From Porphyromonas uenonis DSM 23387 = JCM 13868 (GTDB taxonomy: Bacteria > Bacteroidota > Bacteroidia > Bacteroidales > Porphyromonadaceae): DNA of 35,939 bases. Location of the stretch: NCBI RefSeq assembly GCF_000482365.1, contig NZ_KI535307.1, forward strand, positions 187,569-223,507, given 5' to 3'. Shown piece after piece: positions 1 through 7,515 of this stretch (the stretch's first letter is position 1; each line of letters begins with the position of its first letter). The position numbers and the translations under genes are program-made. Under the pieces are notes generated by a model that was not told the DNA's origin, ran no database searches, and saw nothing but the letters and a program-made list of their open reading frames with translations.

Positions 1-469
1 CGAGAATCAACTGACCAGCTTGGACGTGTCAAAGAACACAATCTTGAAAGAGCTATACTGCTCCAGCAATCAACTGACCAGCTTGGGTGTATCCAAGAAC
101 ACCTTCTTGACAAAGCTTAACTGCTGCTGTAATCAACTGACCAGCTTGAATGTCTCTGGTTGCACCATCTTGACACAGCTTGACTGCTTCAACAATCAGC
201 TGACCAGTTTGAACATCTCAAAGAACATCTTCTTGACACAGCTTGACTGCTTCAACAATCAACTGACGAGCTTGGACATATCAAAGAATACCGCCCTAAC
301 AAAGCTTGCGTGTTCCAGCAACCAACTGACTAACTTGAACGTGTCAAAGAATACCGCCTTGAAAGAGCTATACTGTGGAGAGAATCAATTGACCAGCTTG
401 GACGTGTCAAAGAACACCGCCTTGACAACGATTGAGTGTGACAACATTCCGCTGACCTCTAACCCCTAA
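1..469 (+). CDS. Leucine-rich-repeat protein, 3' end only (partial)
   Basis: The reading frame is open to the window edge, so this is the C-terminal end of a longer protein; the TTG near position 20 is an ordinary Leu codon inside a repeat, not a start. It consists of eight 21-residue leucine-rich repeats of the type LTSLDVSKNTALTxLxCxxN. At DNA level the unit is exactly 63 bp: CTGACCAGC-like segments recur at 11, 74, 137, 200, 263, 326, 389 and 452. Repeats of this type occur in secreted or surface proteins of Bacteroidota and usually mediate protein binding. The protein stops right after a final half repeat (LTSNP), with no type IX C-terminal sorting domain and no membrane anchor in the visible part. 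The binding partner is unknown. Confidence 0.85.
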   Translation, partial: ENQLTSLDVSKNTILKELYCSSNQLTSLGVSKNTFLTKLNCCCNQLTSLNVSGCTILTQLDCFNNQLTSLNISKNIFLTQLDCFNNQLTSLDISKNTALTKLACSSNQLTNLNVSKNTALKELYCGENQLTSLDVSKNTALTTIECDNIPLTSNP

Positions 470-521
470 TCTCTAACAACATATCTTTACGGGAAAATTC
501 GTCCGATTCTCTCCTTTCTCG

Positions 522-692
522 AATATCCACGTGGAAAATCTCAAATCTCCACGTGGATATTTTTTATTTTCCACGTGGGCGTCATTCAATTCCTCCGAAG
601 TTTCATTTGATTCCTCCGAGGAATTTTTTCTTTCCTACCTGGGAAATAAAAAATATCCACGTGGGCATTTCGAAATATCCACGTGGAAATCA
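522..692. repeat. Array A: eight CCACGTGG-type palindromes at about 22-bp spacing
   Basis: The 310-bp gap between the convergent LRR and trmH-like genes holds eight imperfect palindromes. Their TCC positions are 526, 548, 570, 591, 612, 633, 656 and 678, giving steps of 22, 22, 21, 21, 21, 23 and 22 bp. Five cores are CCACGTGG; the middle three are CCTCCGAAG, CCTCCGAGG and CCTACCTGGG, each inside a TTCC...GGAA-like frame with A/T-rich linkers. The spacing is about two helical turns, so the cores would lie on one DNA face. A 62-codon frame through the array is judged spurious. I see no clear terminator and no gene in the rest of the gap. Confidence 0.8.
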
Positions 693-779
693 CTTTTCCC
701 CGACATAGTGCCGCTTTGATATGTCGTCGGGTCTAAATTATTGTAACGAGTCAGCGTTGAACTTCCCCAGCCAGACTAG

Positions 780-1568
780 CTAAAGCATCAGATGCGCCAT
801 AACGATAGCGCCAGCGACCGCTACGTTGAGCGACTCGCAATGGCTATCGACAGGCGACGGGATCGTAATTCGCTGAGAGACTAGAGCAGAGAGCTCGGGC
901 GAGATACCATTACCCTCATTGCCTAGTACCAATATATAAGGTTGCTCAGGCGTCAGTCGTAACGTGCGAAGCGGTGCGCCATCGATGAAGGTCCCTATCA
1001 CAGGTATCTCCGTCTGCGTTAGCATCGTGAGCAGAGCCGACCTATCGGTGTAGCGATAGACTTGCACACGCGCCAGAGCACCCATAGTCGCTTGTAGCAC
1101 CTTGGGCGAATAGATGTCTGCGCATCCCTCCGTGCAGAGGACTTGTCTGATGCCCATCCAGTCGCAAGTGCGTAGGAGCGTCCCGACATTGCCTGGGTCC
1201 TGCACATCGTCTAGAAGGAGCGTGGGTTGTTGCAGTGCTTGGGGAGCCTCTACCGTTGGGATCTCGCAAAGCGCCAGTAGCGGACGAGGGCTCTTCAGTC
1301 CACTCACCCGCTCTATCTGCTTCGGATCAGGCAGGATTACCGCCTCGTCAATGCTCGCTGTGCATCGCTCTAGCAGTGGCTCGACCAGCTCCGCTGTACC
1401 AACGAGTAGCTGGCAACGATAAGCTGGGAGCATCTCGCCGATCAACTTCTCGCCCTCAGCGATAAATAGGTTGGACTGCCGACGATACTTCGCCAGCTGC
1501 AAGCTTTTAATCAGCTTCACCTCAGCATGCGTGAGGGGGCGGTGCTCTATTTTCGTGCGCTCAGACAT
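780..1568 (-). CDS. TrmH/SpoU-family RNA 2'-O-methyltransferase
   Basis: 262 aa. It uses S-adenosylmethionine to methylate a ribose 2'-OH in tRNA or rRNA; the exact target cannot be read from sequence. The SPOUT knot motifs are complete: motif 1 DDVQDPGNVGTLLRTCDWMG (about residues 120-139, with N127 and R133), motif 2 LVLGNEGNGIS (213-223, E218) and motif 3 ESLNVAVAGAI (245-255, N248). An N-terminal region of about 100 residues with the FIAEG motif matches the usual substrate-binding domain, and the length is normal. It is the last gene of a minus-strand group (yjbR-like, birA, this gene), starting 12 bp after birA ends. It resembles RlmB/TsnR-type enzymes. Confidence 0.92.
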   Translation of the reverse strand: MSERTKIEHRPLTHAEVKLIKSLQLAKYRRQSNLFIAEGEKLIGEMLPAYRCQLLVGTAELVEPLLERCTASIDEAVILPDPKQIERVSGLKSPRPLLALCEIPTVEAPQALQQPTLLLDDVQDPGNVGTLLRTCDWMGIRQVLCTEGCADIYSPKVLQATMGALARVQVYRYTDRSALLTMLTQTEIPVIGTFIDGAPLRTLRLTPEQPYILVLGNEGNGISPELSALVSQRITIPSPVDSHCESLNVAVAGAIVMAHLML

Positions 1569-1580
1569 ACTCTTCTTATA

Positions 1581-2330
1581 TTATAGGTAGACAATCTCTT
1601 TGAAGGCATAGCGTCGCTCCTCCCCCGTAGTGGTCGTTAGGACGAGTTGCCCCTGAGGGCTTACCTCCTGGATCGTTGCATCAAACGCCTCCTCCGTGGC
1701 GACATCACGGTAGCGAGCTGGGATGCCTCGCTGGTAGAGGAGATCGTTGTACTCTGCGTGAAGCGCCGTATAGTCTTGACGAGCAAGCTGCTCCCCTAAG
1801 TGGCTTAGCATCTGACGGAGAAAAGCTTTCACATCATAGGTCTGCCCCGTCACAAGGCGCAAAGAGATCGCTTGCGGGAGCTCAGACGGGAAAGCCTCCT
1901 CGTTGATATTCATCCCAATCCCAATAATCGTCTCTGCGACCGAGCCCTCGGCCAGAGCGTTGTGGATCAGTATGCCGGCTATCTTGTGGTCATTGACGAA
2001 GAGGTCGTTCGGCCACTTGATCGCAATGGTGTCCTCGCTCGAAAGCAGCTCCTCGTAGCTCTTATAAACCGCTAGGGCGGTCGCCTCGCTAATAGACCAG
2101 ATCTGCTGCAAAGGTCGATCTAGGCGAAGGTATATCGAAGGGAGCGCATTGAGCCGAGGACTACTAAACCAACTATTGTTTAGCTGTCCTCGTCCCGCCG
2201 TCTGATAGTCCGTATGTATGACCGTTCCCGAGGGGAGGTCGGGCCTCTCCTTTAGGAGCTTGACTAGGTAGTCGTAGGTGCTCTCTATGGGGTGGTCTAG
2301 TTCGGTTATCTCAAAGGAGATCTTGCTCAT
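1581..2330 (-). CDS. birA: Biotin--[acetyl-CoA-carboxylase] ligase (monofunctional)
   Basis: 249 aa cytoplasmic enzyme that activates biotin with ATP and attaches it to the lysine of biotin carboxyl carrier proteins. Visible motifs are the biotinyl-AMP loop GRGQLNNSW (46-54), KWPNDL (105-110) and the following K116-I-A-G segment, and IGIGMNIN (136-143). The protein begins directly with the catalytic domain and lacks the N-terminal winged-helix region of E. coli BirA, so it should not repress bio genes itself. Its start overlaps the end of the upstream yjbR-like gene by 20 bp, indicating translational coupling. The biotin-synthesis gene bioD is 17 kb away, not linked. Confidence 0.95.
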   Translation of the reverse strand: MSKISFEITELDHPIESTYDYLVKLLKERPDLPSGTVIHTDYQTAGRGQLNNSWFSSPRLNALPSIYLRLDRPLQQIWSISEATALAVYKSYEELLSSEDTIAIKWPNDLFVNDHKIAGILIHNALAEGSVAETIIGIGMNINEEAFPSELPQAISLRLVTGQTYDVKAFLRQMLSHLGEQLARQDYTALHAEYNDLLYQRGIPARYRDVATEEAFDATIQEVSPQGQLVLTTTTGEERRYAFKEIVYL

Positions 2331-2712
2331 TCTGTGCTTGGTTATAGATTTCTATTCCGAGAGGCAGGAGACGCTGCTGGATCTTCGGGAGCTTGCGCCA
2401 TACCTGTGCATAGGAGTGACGTAGGAGCCGAGCGATCCACTCCTCAGACTCACTGGTCGGTAGCTCCAGCTGTACCCAGTGCTTCTTATTAAGGTGAAAG
2501 GCGGGCTGCAGGTCACTATGCCGATCCAGTAATGGCTCTATCAAGTCGGGGTTCACCTTGAGCGACACCATGCCTGGGTCATGCTCCAGCCACAGCAGCG
2601 CAAAGATGCGTCGCGATAGACGGTAGGTCACCACCTCTGGACCAAAAGGCGCATCCACCTCGCAGTAGGGCAACTGACGACAGAGCTCATCTATTTGGCT
2701 TATCCCATTCAT
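2311..2712 (-). CDS. MmcQ/YjbR-family protein
   Basis: About 133 aa from the ATG at 2712. The frame also has an ATG at 2784, but that would overlap the divergent rdgB start and precede the minus-strand promoter box at 2751-2758, so the internal start MNGISQIDE is preferred. The sequence shows features of the MmcQ/YjbR fold: an N-terminal helix, FALLWLEHDPGMVSLKVNPD in the middle, and the stretch HLNKKHWVQLEL, close to the common HMNKxHWxTV pattern. Members have a CyaY-like double-wing fold and have been suggested to bind DNA; no cellular role is established. It is the first gene of the yjbR-birA-trmH group. Confidence 0.8.
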   Translation of the reverse strand: MNGISQIDELCRQLPYCEVDAPFGPEVVTYRLSRRIFALLWLEHDPGMVSLKVNPDLIEPLLDRHSDLQPAFHLNKKHWVQLELPTSESEEWIARLLRHSYAQVWRKLPKIQQRLLPLGIEIYNQAQNEQDLL

Positions 2713-2725
2713 TTCAGTACTTTTG
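2694..2725 (+). promoter_or_regulatory. Promoter of rdgB (TTTG-N20-TACTTTTG)
   Basis: The -33 box TTTG lies at 2694-2697, followed by a 20-bp spacer and the -7 box TACTTTTG at 2718-2725, matching the Bacteroidota sigma consensus. The rdgB start codon is at 2760. The -33 box is inside the first codons of the divergent yjbR-like gene. Confidence 0.75.
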
Positions 2726-2750
2726 TAACCAACCTTATGTAGAACCTCCA

Positions 2751-2758
2751 CAAAGTTA
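2751..2758 (-). promoter_or_regulatory. -7 box of the yjbR-birA-trmH group (TAACTTTG)
   Basis: Read on the minus strand, 2758-2751 is TAACTTTG, a match to TAnnTTTG placed about 39 bp upstream of the chosen yjbR start. No clear -33 TTTG is seen at the expected distance. It lies between the rdgB promoter and the rdgB start, so the two transcripts diverge from overlapping promoter regions. Confidence 0.55.
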
Positions 2759-2759
2759 C

Positions 2760-3350
2760 ATGAAAGTCCTTTACCTTGCCACACACAATGCTCACAAGCT
2801 CCTCGAAATCCAGTCGATGCTCGGAGATACTTGCGAAGTGCGCTCAGCCTCTTCGCTAGGACGCTACACAGCTCCCGACGAGAGCGCCTCCACGCTCCTA
2901 GGCAATGCCACCATCAAGGCGCAAGCGCTCTACGACCTCTACCATAAGCCCTGCATTGCGGACGATACGGGGCTCTTTGTTGAGGCACTAGGCGGTGACC
3001 CAGGCGTGCACTCAGCTCGATACGCTGGTCGTGACGGTGACGACGTGGCTAATAGGAAGCACCTCCTGGACTCCTTAGCCTCACACCCCGAGCCGTGGCG
3101 CGCTTACTTCGAGTGTGTCATCGTACTGATCGATAGTCAGGGCGAGCAGCACCATTTCGTAGGTCGTGTCGCAGGACGTATCATAGACCACGAGGAGGGC
3201 GCCGAAGGCTTTGGCTACGACAGCCTCTTCGTGCCAGAGGACTTTGACAAGACCTTTGCCATGATGAGTCCACAAGAGAAGAACGCCATCAGCCACCGCA
3301 CACGAGCCGTCGACCAGCTCCGCACATACCTTACCCAGCACAACCTATGA
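2760..3350 (+). CDS. rdgB: Non-canonical purine NTP pyrophosphatase (RdgB/HAM1 family)
   Basis: 196 aa, the normal length. It hydrolyses dITP, ITP and XTP to the monophosphates and pyrophosphate, keeping deaminated purines out of DNA and RNA. Family motifs are present: ATHNAHKLLEI near the N-terminus (residues 7-17), ADDTGLFVEALGGDPGVHSARYAG (67-90, active-site Asp pair D68/D69), GFGYDSLFVP (150-159) and the C-terminal SHR (178-180). It begins a plus-strand group; its last bases overlap the porZ-like start by 4 bp, implying coupling. Confidence 0.96.
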   Translation: MKVLYLATHNAHKLLEIQSMLGDTCEVRSASSLGRYTAPDESASTLLGNATIKAQALYDLYHKPCIADDTGLFVEALGGDPGVHSARYAGRDGDDVANRKHLLDSLASHPEPWRAYFECVIVLIDSQGEQHHFVGRVAGRIIDHEEGAEGFGYDSLFVPEDFDKTFAMMSPQEKNAISHRTRAVDQLRTYLTQHNL

Positions 3351-5683
3351 AAGCCTCCATACACCTACTCCTCCTCCCGCTCCTTCTGTGCTCCATCCCG
3401 CTAACAGCTCAAGAGCCACTGTGGCAGTGGCACCTAGCCGTAGGAGATGTAGAGCTCGTCGCCGATCTGCCCGAGCAGGTACTCTTCACCACCGAGGGCG
3501 TCATCGGCACCGTCTCTCCAGAGCATCCCAATGAGATCCACCTCCTCGATGGCTTGACCCCTATCAGCGACCTAGACGCTCGTATGATCCGCTACTCGCC
3601 GAGCCACAAGGTCACCACCGTCTACTACGCTTCGGGGCGTATCGACCTCATCTACAGTGACCACATCTACAACCTAGTAGGCATCAGCGACAATAGCAAT
3701 CTCAACGACAAGACCGCCACGCGCATCTTCTATTATAAGGAGTACGCCTTCATCGCGGGTCACTTTGGGCTCATGCAGATCGACCTCAACAATCATCAGG
3801 TCGTTGCTACAGCCTTCCTAGGCAAAGAGGTGCTAGACGCCTTTGCTCTAGACGAAAAGCTCTATGCGCTAACCAAGGAAGGGCTACGCTCTAGCACCCT
3901 CTCGCAAAACCTCCAAGACCCCGCCTCCTGGAGCCTCATTAGCAGTCTACCTGAAAAGGAGATGATCGCCATCACCGCCCTACCCGATGGCTCGCTCTGG
4001 TACATAGACAGCCTGAAGAACCTCTATCGCACCACGCTAACCCAAGCCAGTGCCACCCCTCAGATGATGGCGCAGAGTGGCTGGGCCCAGCGTCTCTTCC
4101 CGCTAGCCGATGGCATCGCTGTCGCAGGCGCCGACTCACTACTCGTGTGGCGATCTGGAGGCGAACGCATACGCATCGATCTACCCGCCCGTCTGCAAAG
4201 TCTCTCAGGCGACAGCTCAGCAGATCGGCTATGGTTCACATCGGGTGGCTCTCTCTACAAAGCCGACCTCGCCTCCGCCTCCGAGGGCAAAGTCTCTCTC
4301 GAAAAGCTACCCCTCGAAGCCAATGCCCCGAGGGTCAACAAGCACTTCTACATCACCTTTCAGCATGGCAGGCTTTACTCCGTCAGCGGAGGGCGTAACT
4401 ACAACGCCTTCTGGATACCTGGTCACATACAGATCTACACCCCACCGCGATGGGACAACTGGACCTACTGGCAGATCGTCGAGCAGACCAACTACGTCCC
4501 CGTCTACGACCTCGTCTCCATCGCCGTCGACCCGCATGACGCTAACCACTACTTCGTTGGTTCTTGGGGCGAAGGGCTCTATGAGATCCAAGGGCGCTTG
4601 ATCCTCAATCGATACACTCCAGACAATGCTCCATTCGTCAGAGCTTGGGACAATGACTCACCCACAGCACACAACGTCCGTGTCGGCTCGCTATGCTACG
4701 ACCATAGGGGCAACCTATGGATGGCGCAAGGTCAAGGGTTGGTAGCCAACCCCCTCGTAGTGCGCACTCCTGATGGCACGATGAAAGCTATCTCCTACCC
4801 AGACATAGAGTTGGTCAACGCCTTCGGTCCCATGCTGGCCCTACCCAATGGTGTCAAGTGGCTACTCATATACCACCGCAGTGCTGATGGCAATAACGGT
4901 GTCTTCATCTTTGACGACAAGGGTACACCGCTAGATCAGTCAGACGACGAGTACCGCCTCGTCTCTAAGTTTGTCGATCGTACTGGCAAGGAGATTGACG
5001 CTAAGCGCTACTACGACCTAGCTCTAGATCCATCGGGTAGCCTTTGGATAGCTACTGACAAAGGGCCCATCTGCGTCGCCAATCCCAGTAGCTTCATCTC
5101 GCAAAGCACCCCGCTAGCCTCTAGACCCGTAGGGGGACAGGAGCCCAACCTTTACTACGTCCTCGACAATATGCCCATCACCGCCATCGCCATCGATGCG
5201 CTCGGCAATAAGTGGTGTGGCACCGGATCAGACGGGCTCTACCTCCTCTCCTCCGATGGCACCAAGCTCCTAGCACACTACACCAAGGACAATAGTCCCC
5301 TACTCACCAACGACGTCCTCTCCCTCGCCATTGACAAGGAGCGAGGAGTCCTCTACATCGCTACCTCAGCAGGGCTCGTCTCCCTCTATATAGGTCAGAC
5401 GAGTGACTGGTCCGCACAGAGCAAAGAGGTCTACATCTACCCCAACCCGCTACGCCCCGAGGACCCAGACCTCATCACCCTCACCCAGCTCCCCGCAGGC
5501 ACTACCGTACGCATCCTAGACGGTGCGGGCAATCTGATCTATCAGGAGGTCGCGCAGACTGGCGAGCTCACCATCACCACCCGCCTACCGAGCGGTGAGC
5601 GCTACCCCTCAGGCATTTACCACGCATTACTATCCGACAGCGAGGGCAAGCACAGCTACTCCATCCCCTTTGCCGTCATATAA
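3347..5683 (+). CDS. porZ: PorZ-like type IX secretion protein (beta-propellers plus C-terminal domain)
   Basis: 778 aa. A signal peptide (about residues 1-21, ending LTAQ) precedes a long all-beta region with recurring propeller-type blades such as GLYEIQG, GNLWMAQGQGL, GSLWIATDKG, GNKWCGTGSDGLY and GVLYIATSAGL. The last 87 residues or so (about 692-778) form an Ig-like C-terminal domain with YIYPNPLRP, VRILDGAGNLI and YPSGIYHALL, resembling type IX sorting domains. Length and domain order match P. gingivalis PorZ (about 776 aa), a surface component of the type IX sorting/attachment complex whose C-terminal domain is retained. The pairing with a downstream C1B peptidase also matches what I recall of P. 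gingivalis. Alternative: a generic two-component-regulator propeller protein with a sorting domain. Confidence 0.8.
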   Translation: MKASIHLLLLPLLLCSIPLTAQEPLWQWHLAVGDVELVADLPEQVLFTTEGVIGTVSPEHPNEIHLLDGLTPISDLDARMIRYSPSHKVTTVYYASGRIDLIYSDHIYNLVGISDNSNLNDKTATRIFYYKEYAFIAGHFGLMQIDLNNHQVVATAFLGKEVLDAFALDEKLYALTKEGLRSSTLSQNLQDPASWSLISSLPEKEMIAITALPDGSLWYIDSLKNLYRTTLTQASATPQMMAQSGWAQRLFPLADGIAVAGADSLLVWRSGGERIRIDLPARLQSLSGDSSADRLWFTSGGSLYKADLASASEGKVSLEKLPLEANAPRVNKHFYITFQHGRLYSVSGGRNYNAFWIPGHIQIYTPPRWDNWTYWQIVEQTNYVPVYDLVSIAVDPHDANHYFVGSWGEGLYEIQGRLILNRYTPDNAPFVRAWDNDSPTAHNVRVGSLCYDHRGNLWMAQGQGLVANPLVVRTPDGTMKAISYPDIELVNAFGPMLALPNGVKWLLIYHRSADGNNGVFIFDDKGTPLDQSDDEYRLVSKFVDRTGKEIDAKRYYDLALDPSGSLWIATDKGPICVANPSSFISQSTPLASRPVGGQEPNLYYVLDNMPITAIAIDALGNKWCGTGSDGLYLLSSDGTKLLAHYTKDNSPLLTNDVLSLAIDKERGVLYIATSAGLVSLYIGQTSDWSAQSKEVYIYPNPLRPEDPDLITLTQLPAGTTVRILDGAGNLIYQEVAQTGELTITTRLPSGERYPSGIYHALLSDSEGKHSYSIPFAVI

Positions 5684-5697
5684 TCTATATCGCTTTT

Positions 5698-7104
5698 ATG
5701 AAGAAACTTCTCTTTCCCTTACTCCTATTACTATCCAGCGTCATGCTACTAGCACAGAGTGAAAGCTCCAATCGCAGCGACGGTGCCATCACACCCGAGC
5801 TTCTACAGAAGCTCCAGCAAGCTACTCCAAAAGCTCCTGCTGAGCGAGCCCTCCACAATAGTATCGTACAGAACGGCATGGTTCTAGCCAATGCCGAGCT
5901 TGCGACACCGCCCGACGATCACTTCACCTACCGAGTACCCACGAAGGGGATTACCGATCAGAAGAGATCTGGGCGCTGCTGGCTCTTCACCGGCTTCAAC
6001 GTCCTACGGGCTAAGTTCATCAAGGACAACAACCTCGGAGAGTTTTACTTCTCTCACTGCTACTCCTTCTTTTGGGATCAGCTAGAGAAGGCCAACCTCT
6101 TCCTCGAGAGCATCCTCGAGACCCGCACGCTCCCCATCACTGACCGCAAGGTGGAGTGGCTCTTCCAGCATCCGATCAATGACGGTGGGCAGTTCACCGG
6201 CATCTCGGACAACCTCCTCAAGTACGGCGTCGTGCCCAGTGACGTGATGCCAGAGACCTATAGTAGCAACAACACCTCACGCCTCTCCTCACTCATAGCC
6301 AAGCTCCTCCGACAGGGTGGTATGGAGCTACGCTGCAAAGCGGAGCAAGGCGCCACAGTAGCAGAGCTACGCAAGGAGAAGGAGATGACCCTACAAGCCA
6401 TCTACCGTCTCCTCTGCCTCAACCTTGGCACACCGCCCACAACCTTTGAGTACACCCTCAGAGATGCCGACGGCAAGGTTCTCTCGACCAAGGAGTACAC
6501 CCCGCTAAGCTTCTACCAGGAGATGATCGGTCTCAATCTCAAGGATGACTACGTGATGATCATGAACGATCCCTCGCAGCCCTACTACGAGACCTACGCT
6601 ATCGAGTATGATCGCCACGCTTGGGATGGCAAGGACTGGACCTACATCAACCTCCCGATGGAGGAGATCAAACAGATGGCCATCGCCTCCCTCAAGGATG
6701 GCAACATGATGTACTACTCTTGCGATGTAGGCAAGGAGCTCAATAAAGAGTCTGGCCTGCTCACCCTCGGCTACGACGACTACGAGGCGATCACGGGCGT
6801 TCCGATGACTATGACAAAGGGCGAGCGCATCGCATCCTTTGACAGTGGCTCCACACACGCTATGACGCTCGTAGCGGTAGACCTAGACAAGTCGGGCAAG
6901 CCCACCAAGTGGATGGTCGAGAACAGCTGGGGCGCCACCTCTGGACATCAGGGTCATCTGATCATGACGGACGAATGGTTTGACGCATACACCTTCCGTT
7001 TAGTAGTCAATAAAAAGTACCTCACACCACGTGCCAAGGAGCTCCAGGGCAAGACACCCAAGCTACTACCCCCGTGGAGTCCTATGTTTCGTGCCGAAGA
7101 GTAG
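5698..7104 (+). CDS. pepC: Exported C1B cysteine peptidase (bleomycin hydrolase/aminopeptidase C family)
   Basis: 468 aa. The catalytic set of family C1B is complete: oxyanion Gln88 and nucleophile Cys94 in ITDQKRSGRCWLF, His387 in GSTHAMTLV, and Asn409 in VENSWG. Unlike cytoplasmic PepC enzymes, it begins with a signal peptide (MKKLLFPLLLLLSSVMLLAQ), so it should act in the periplasm or be lipid-independent exported. Members trim N-terminal residues from peptides, which fits an asaccharolytic, peptide-using organism. It follows the porZ-like gene after 14 bp and ends at a strong hairpin, so the two are probably co-transcribed with rdgB. Confidence 0.92.
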   Translation: MKKLLFPLLLLLSSVMLLAQSESSNRSDGAITPELLQKLQQATPKAPAERALHNSIVQNGMVLANAELATPPDDHFTYRVPTKGITDQKRSGRCWLFTGFNVLRAKFIKDNNLGEFYFSHCYSFFWDQLEKANLFLESILETRTLPITDRKVEWLFQHPINDGGQFTGISDNLLKYGVVPSDVMPETYSSNNTSRLSSLIAKLLRQGGMELRCKAEQGATVAELRKEKEMTLQAIYRLLCLNLGTPPTTFEYTLRDADGKVLSTKEYTPLSFYQEMIGLNLKDDYVMIMNDPSQPYYETYAIEYDRHAWDGKDWTYINLPMEEIKQMAIASLKDGNMMYYSCDVGKELNKESGLLTLGYDDYEAITGVPMTMTKGERIASFDSGSTHAMTLVAVDLDKSGKPTKWMVENSWGATSGHQGHLIMTDEWFDAYTFRLVVNKKYLTPRAKELQGKTPKLLPPWSPMFRAEE

Positions 7105-7201
7105 TCGTCAAGTCGTCAAGTAGCGACCACCGGCTCAGCGCATCGGATAGCACGCCTATCGCACTAATCGCTATCTGACTTCAGGCACACAGAGCAACTA
7201 G

Positions 7202-7240
7202 AGCAGGCTCAATCGCTTCGTCAAGGCGGTTGAGCCTGCT
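7202..7240 (+). terminator. Terminator hairpin after pepC
   Basis: A 15-bp stem (7202-7216 with 7226-7240, one G-U pair, AGCAGGCTCAA against TTGAGCCTGCT) and a 9-base loop, about 100 bp after the pepC stop. The following T-tract is weak (GCTTTATCTC). Confidence 0.65.
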
Positions 7241-7332
7241 GCTTTATCTCTACGTGTCAGCTGGCGTCGCCCTATGAAGAGACTTTGCCCACCCTATGGC
7301 AGCGAGCTTCGGAGACTTGCTGAAGAAACAGA

Positions 7333-7398
7333 CTTTCTCCCGAGGAATTTGAGATTCTCCACGGAGCGATCTGTCTATTCCTCCGTGGAGATTGCTAT
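7333..7398. repeat. Array B: three CTCCRYGGAG-type palindromes
   Basis: In the 411-bp gap between pepC and lon, three related imperfect palindromes begin at 7335 (TTCTCCCGAGGAA), 7355 (TTCTCCACGGAG) and 7378 (TTCCTCCGTGGAG), spaced 20 and 23 bp. The first is close to the CCTCCGAGGAATTT unit of array A. The rest of the gap holds the pepC terminator, a short direct repeat GTCGTCAA at 7107-7122, and the lon promoter. The 75-codon frame through this region is not considered a gene. Confidence 0.6.
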
Positions 7399-7460
7399 TT
7401 ATAGGCAGCGTGAGGTAGCTCTGGTCGCTTCCCTTCCCACGTCTACTCGGATAAATGTGG

Positions 7461-7468
7461 TATATTTG
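7461..7468 (+). promoter_or_regulatory. Promoter -7 box of lon (TATATTTG)
   Basis: TATATTTG matches TAnnTTTG and lies 47 bp upstream of the lon ATG. No good TTTG is visible 20 bp further upstream, so regulation by an activator or an alternative sigma factor is possible. Confidence 0.6.
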
Positions 7469-7515
7469 CAAACGTTACAAGCAGATTTGCGCAATAGATA
7501 GCTAATATCGCCGAT

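Noticed and set aside
522-692. CRISPR-like array
   Set aside because: Period is about 22 bp with palindromic cores and no unique spacers of 25-40 bp; no cas genes are present.
531-719. 62-codon open frame on the plus strand
   Set aside because: It runs straight through the palindrome array and its residues only reflect the repeat; no homology or ribosome-binding site.
7274-7501. 75-codon frames on both strands between pepC and lon
   Set aside because: They overlap array B and the lon promoter; no recognisable protein features.
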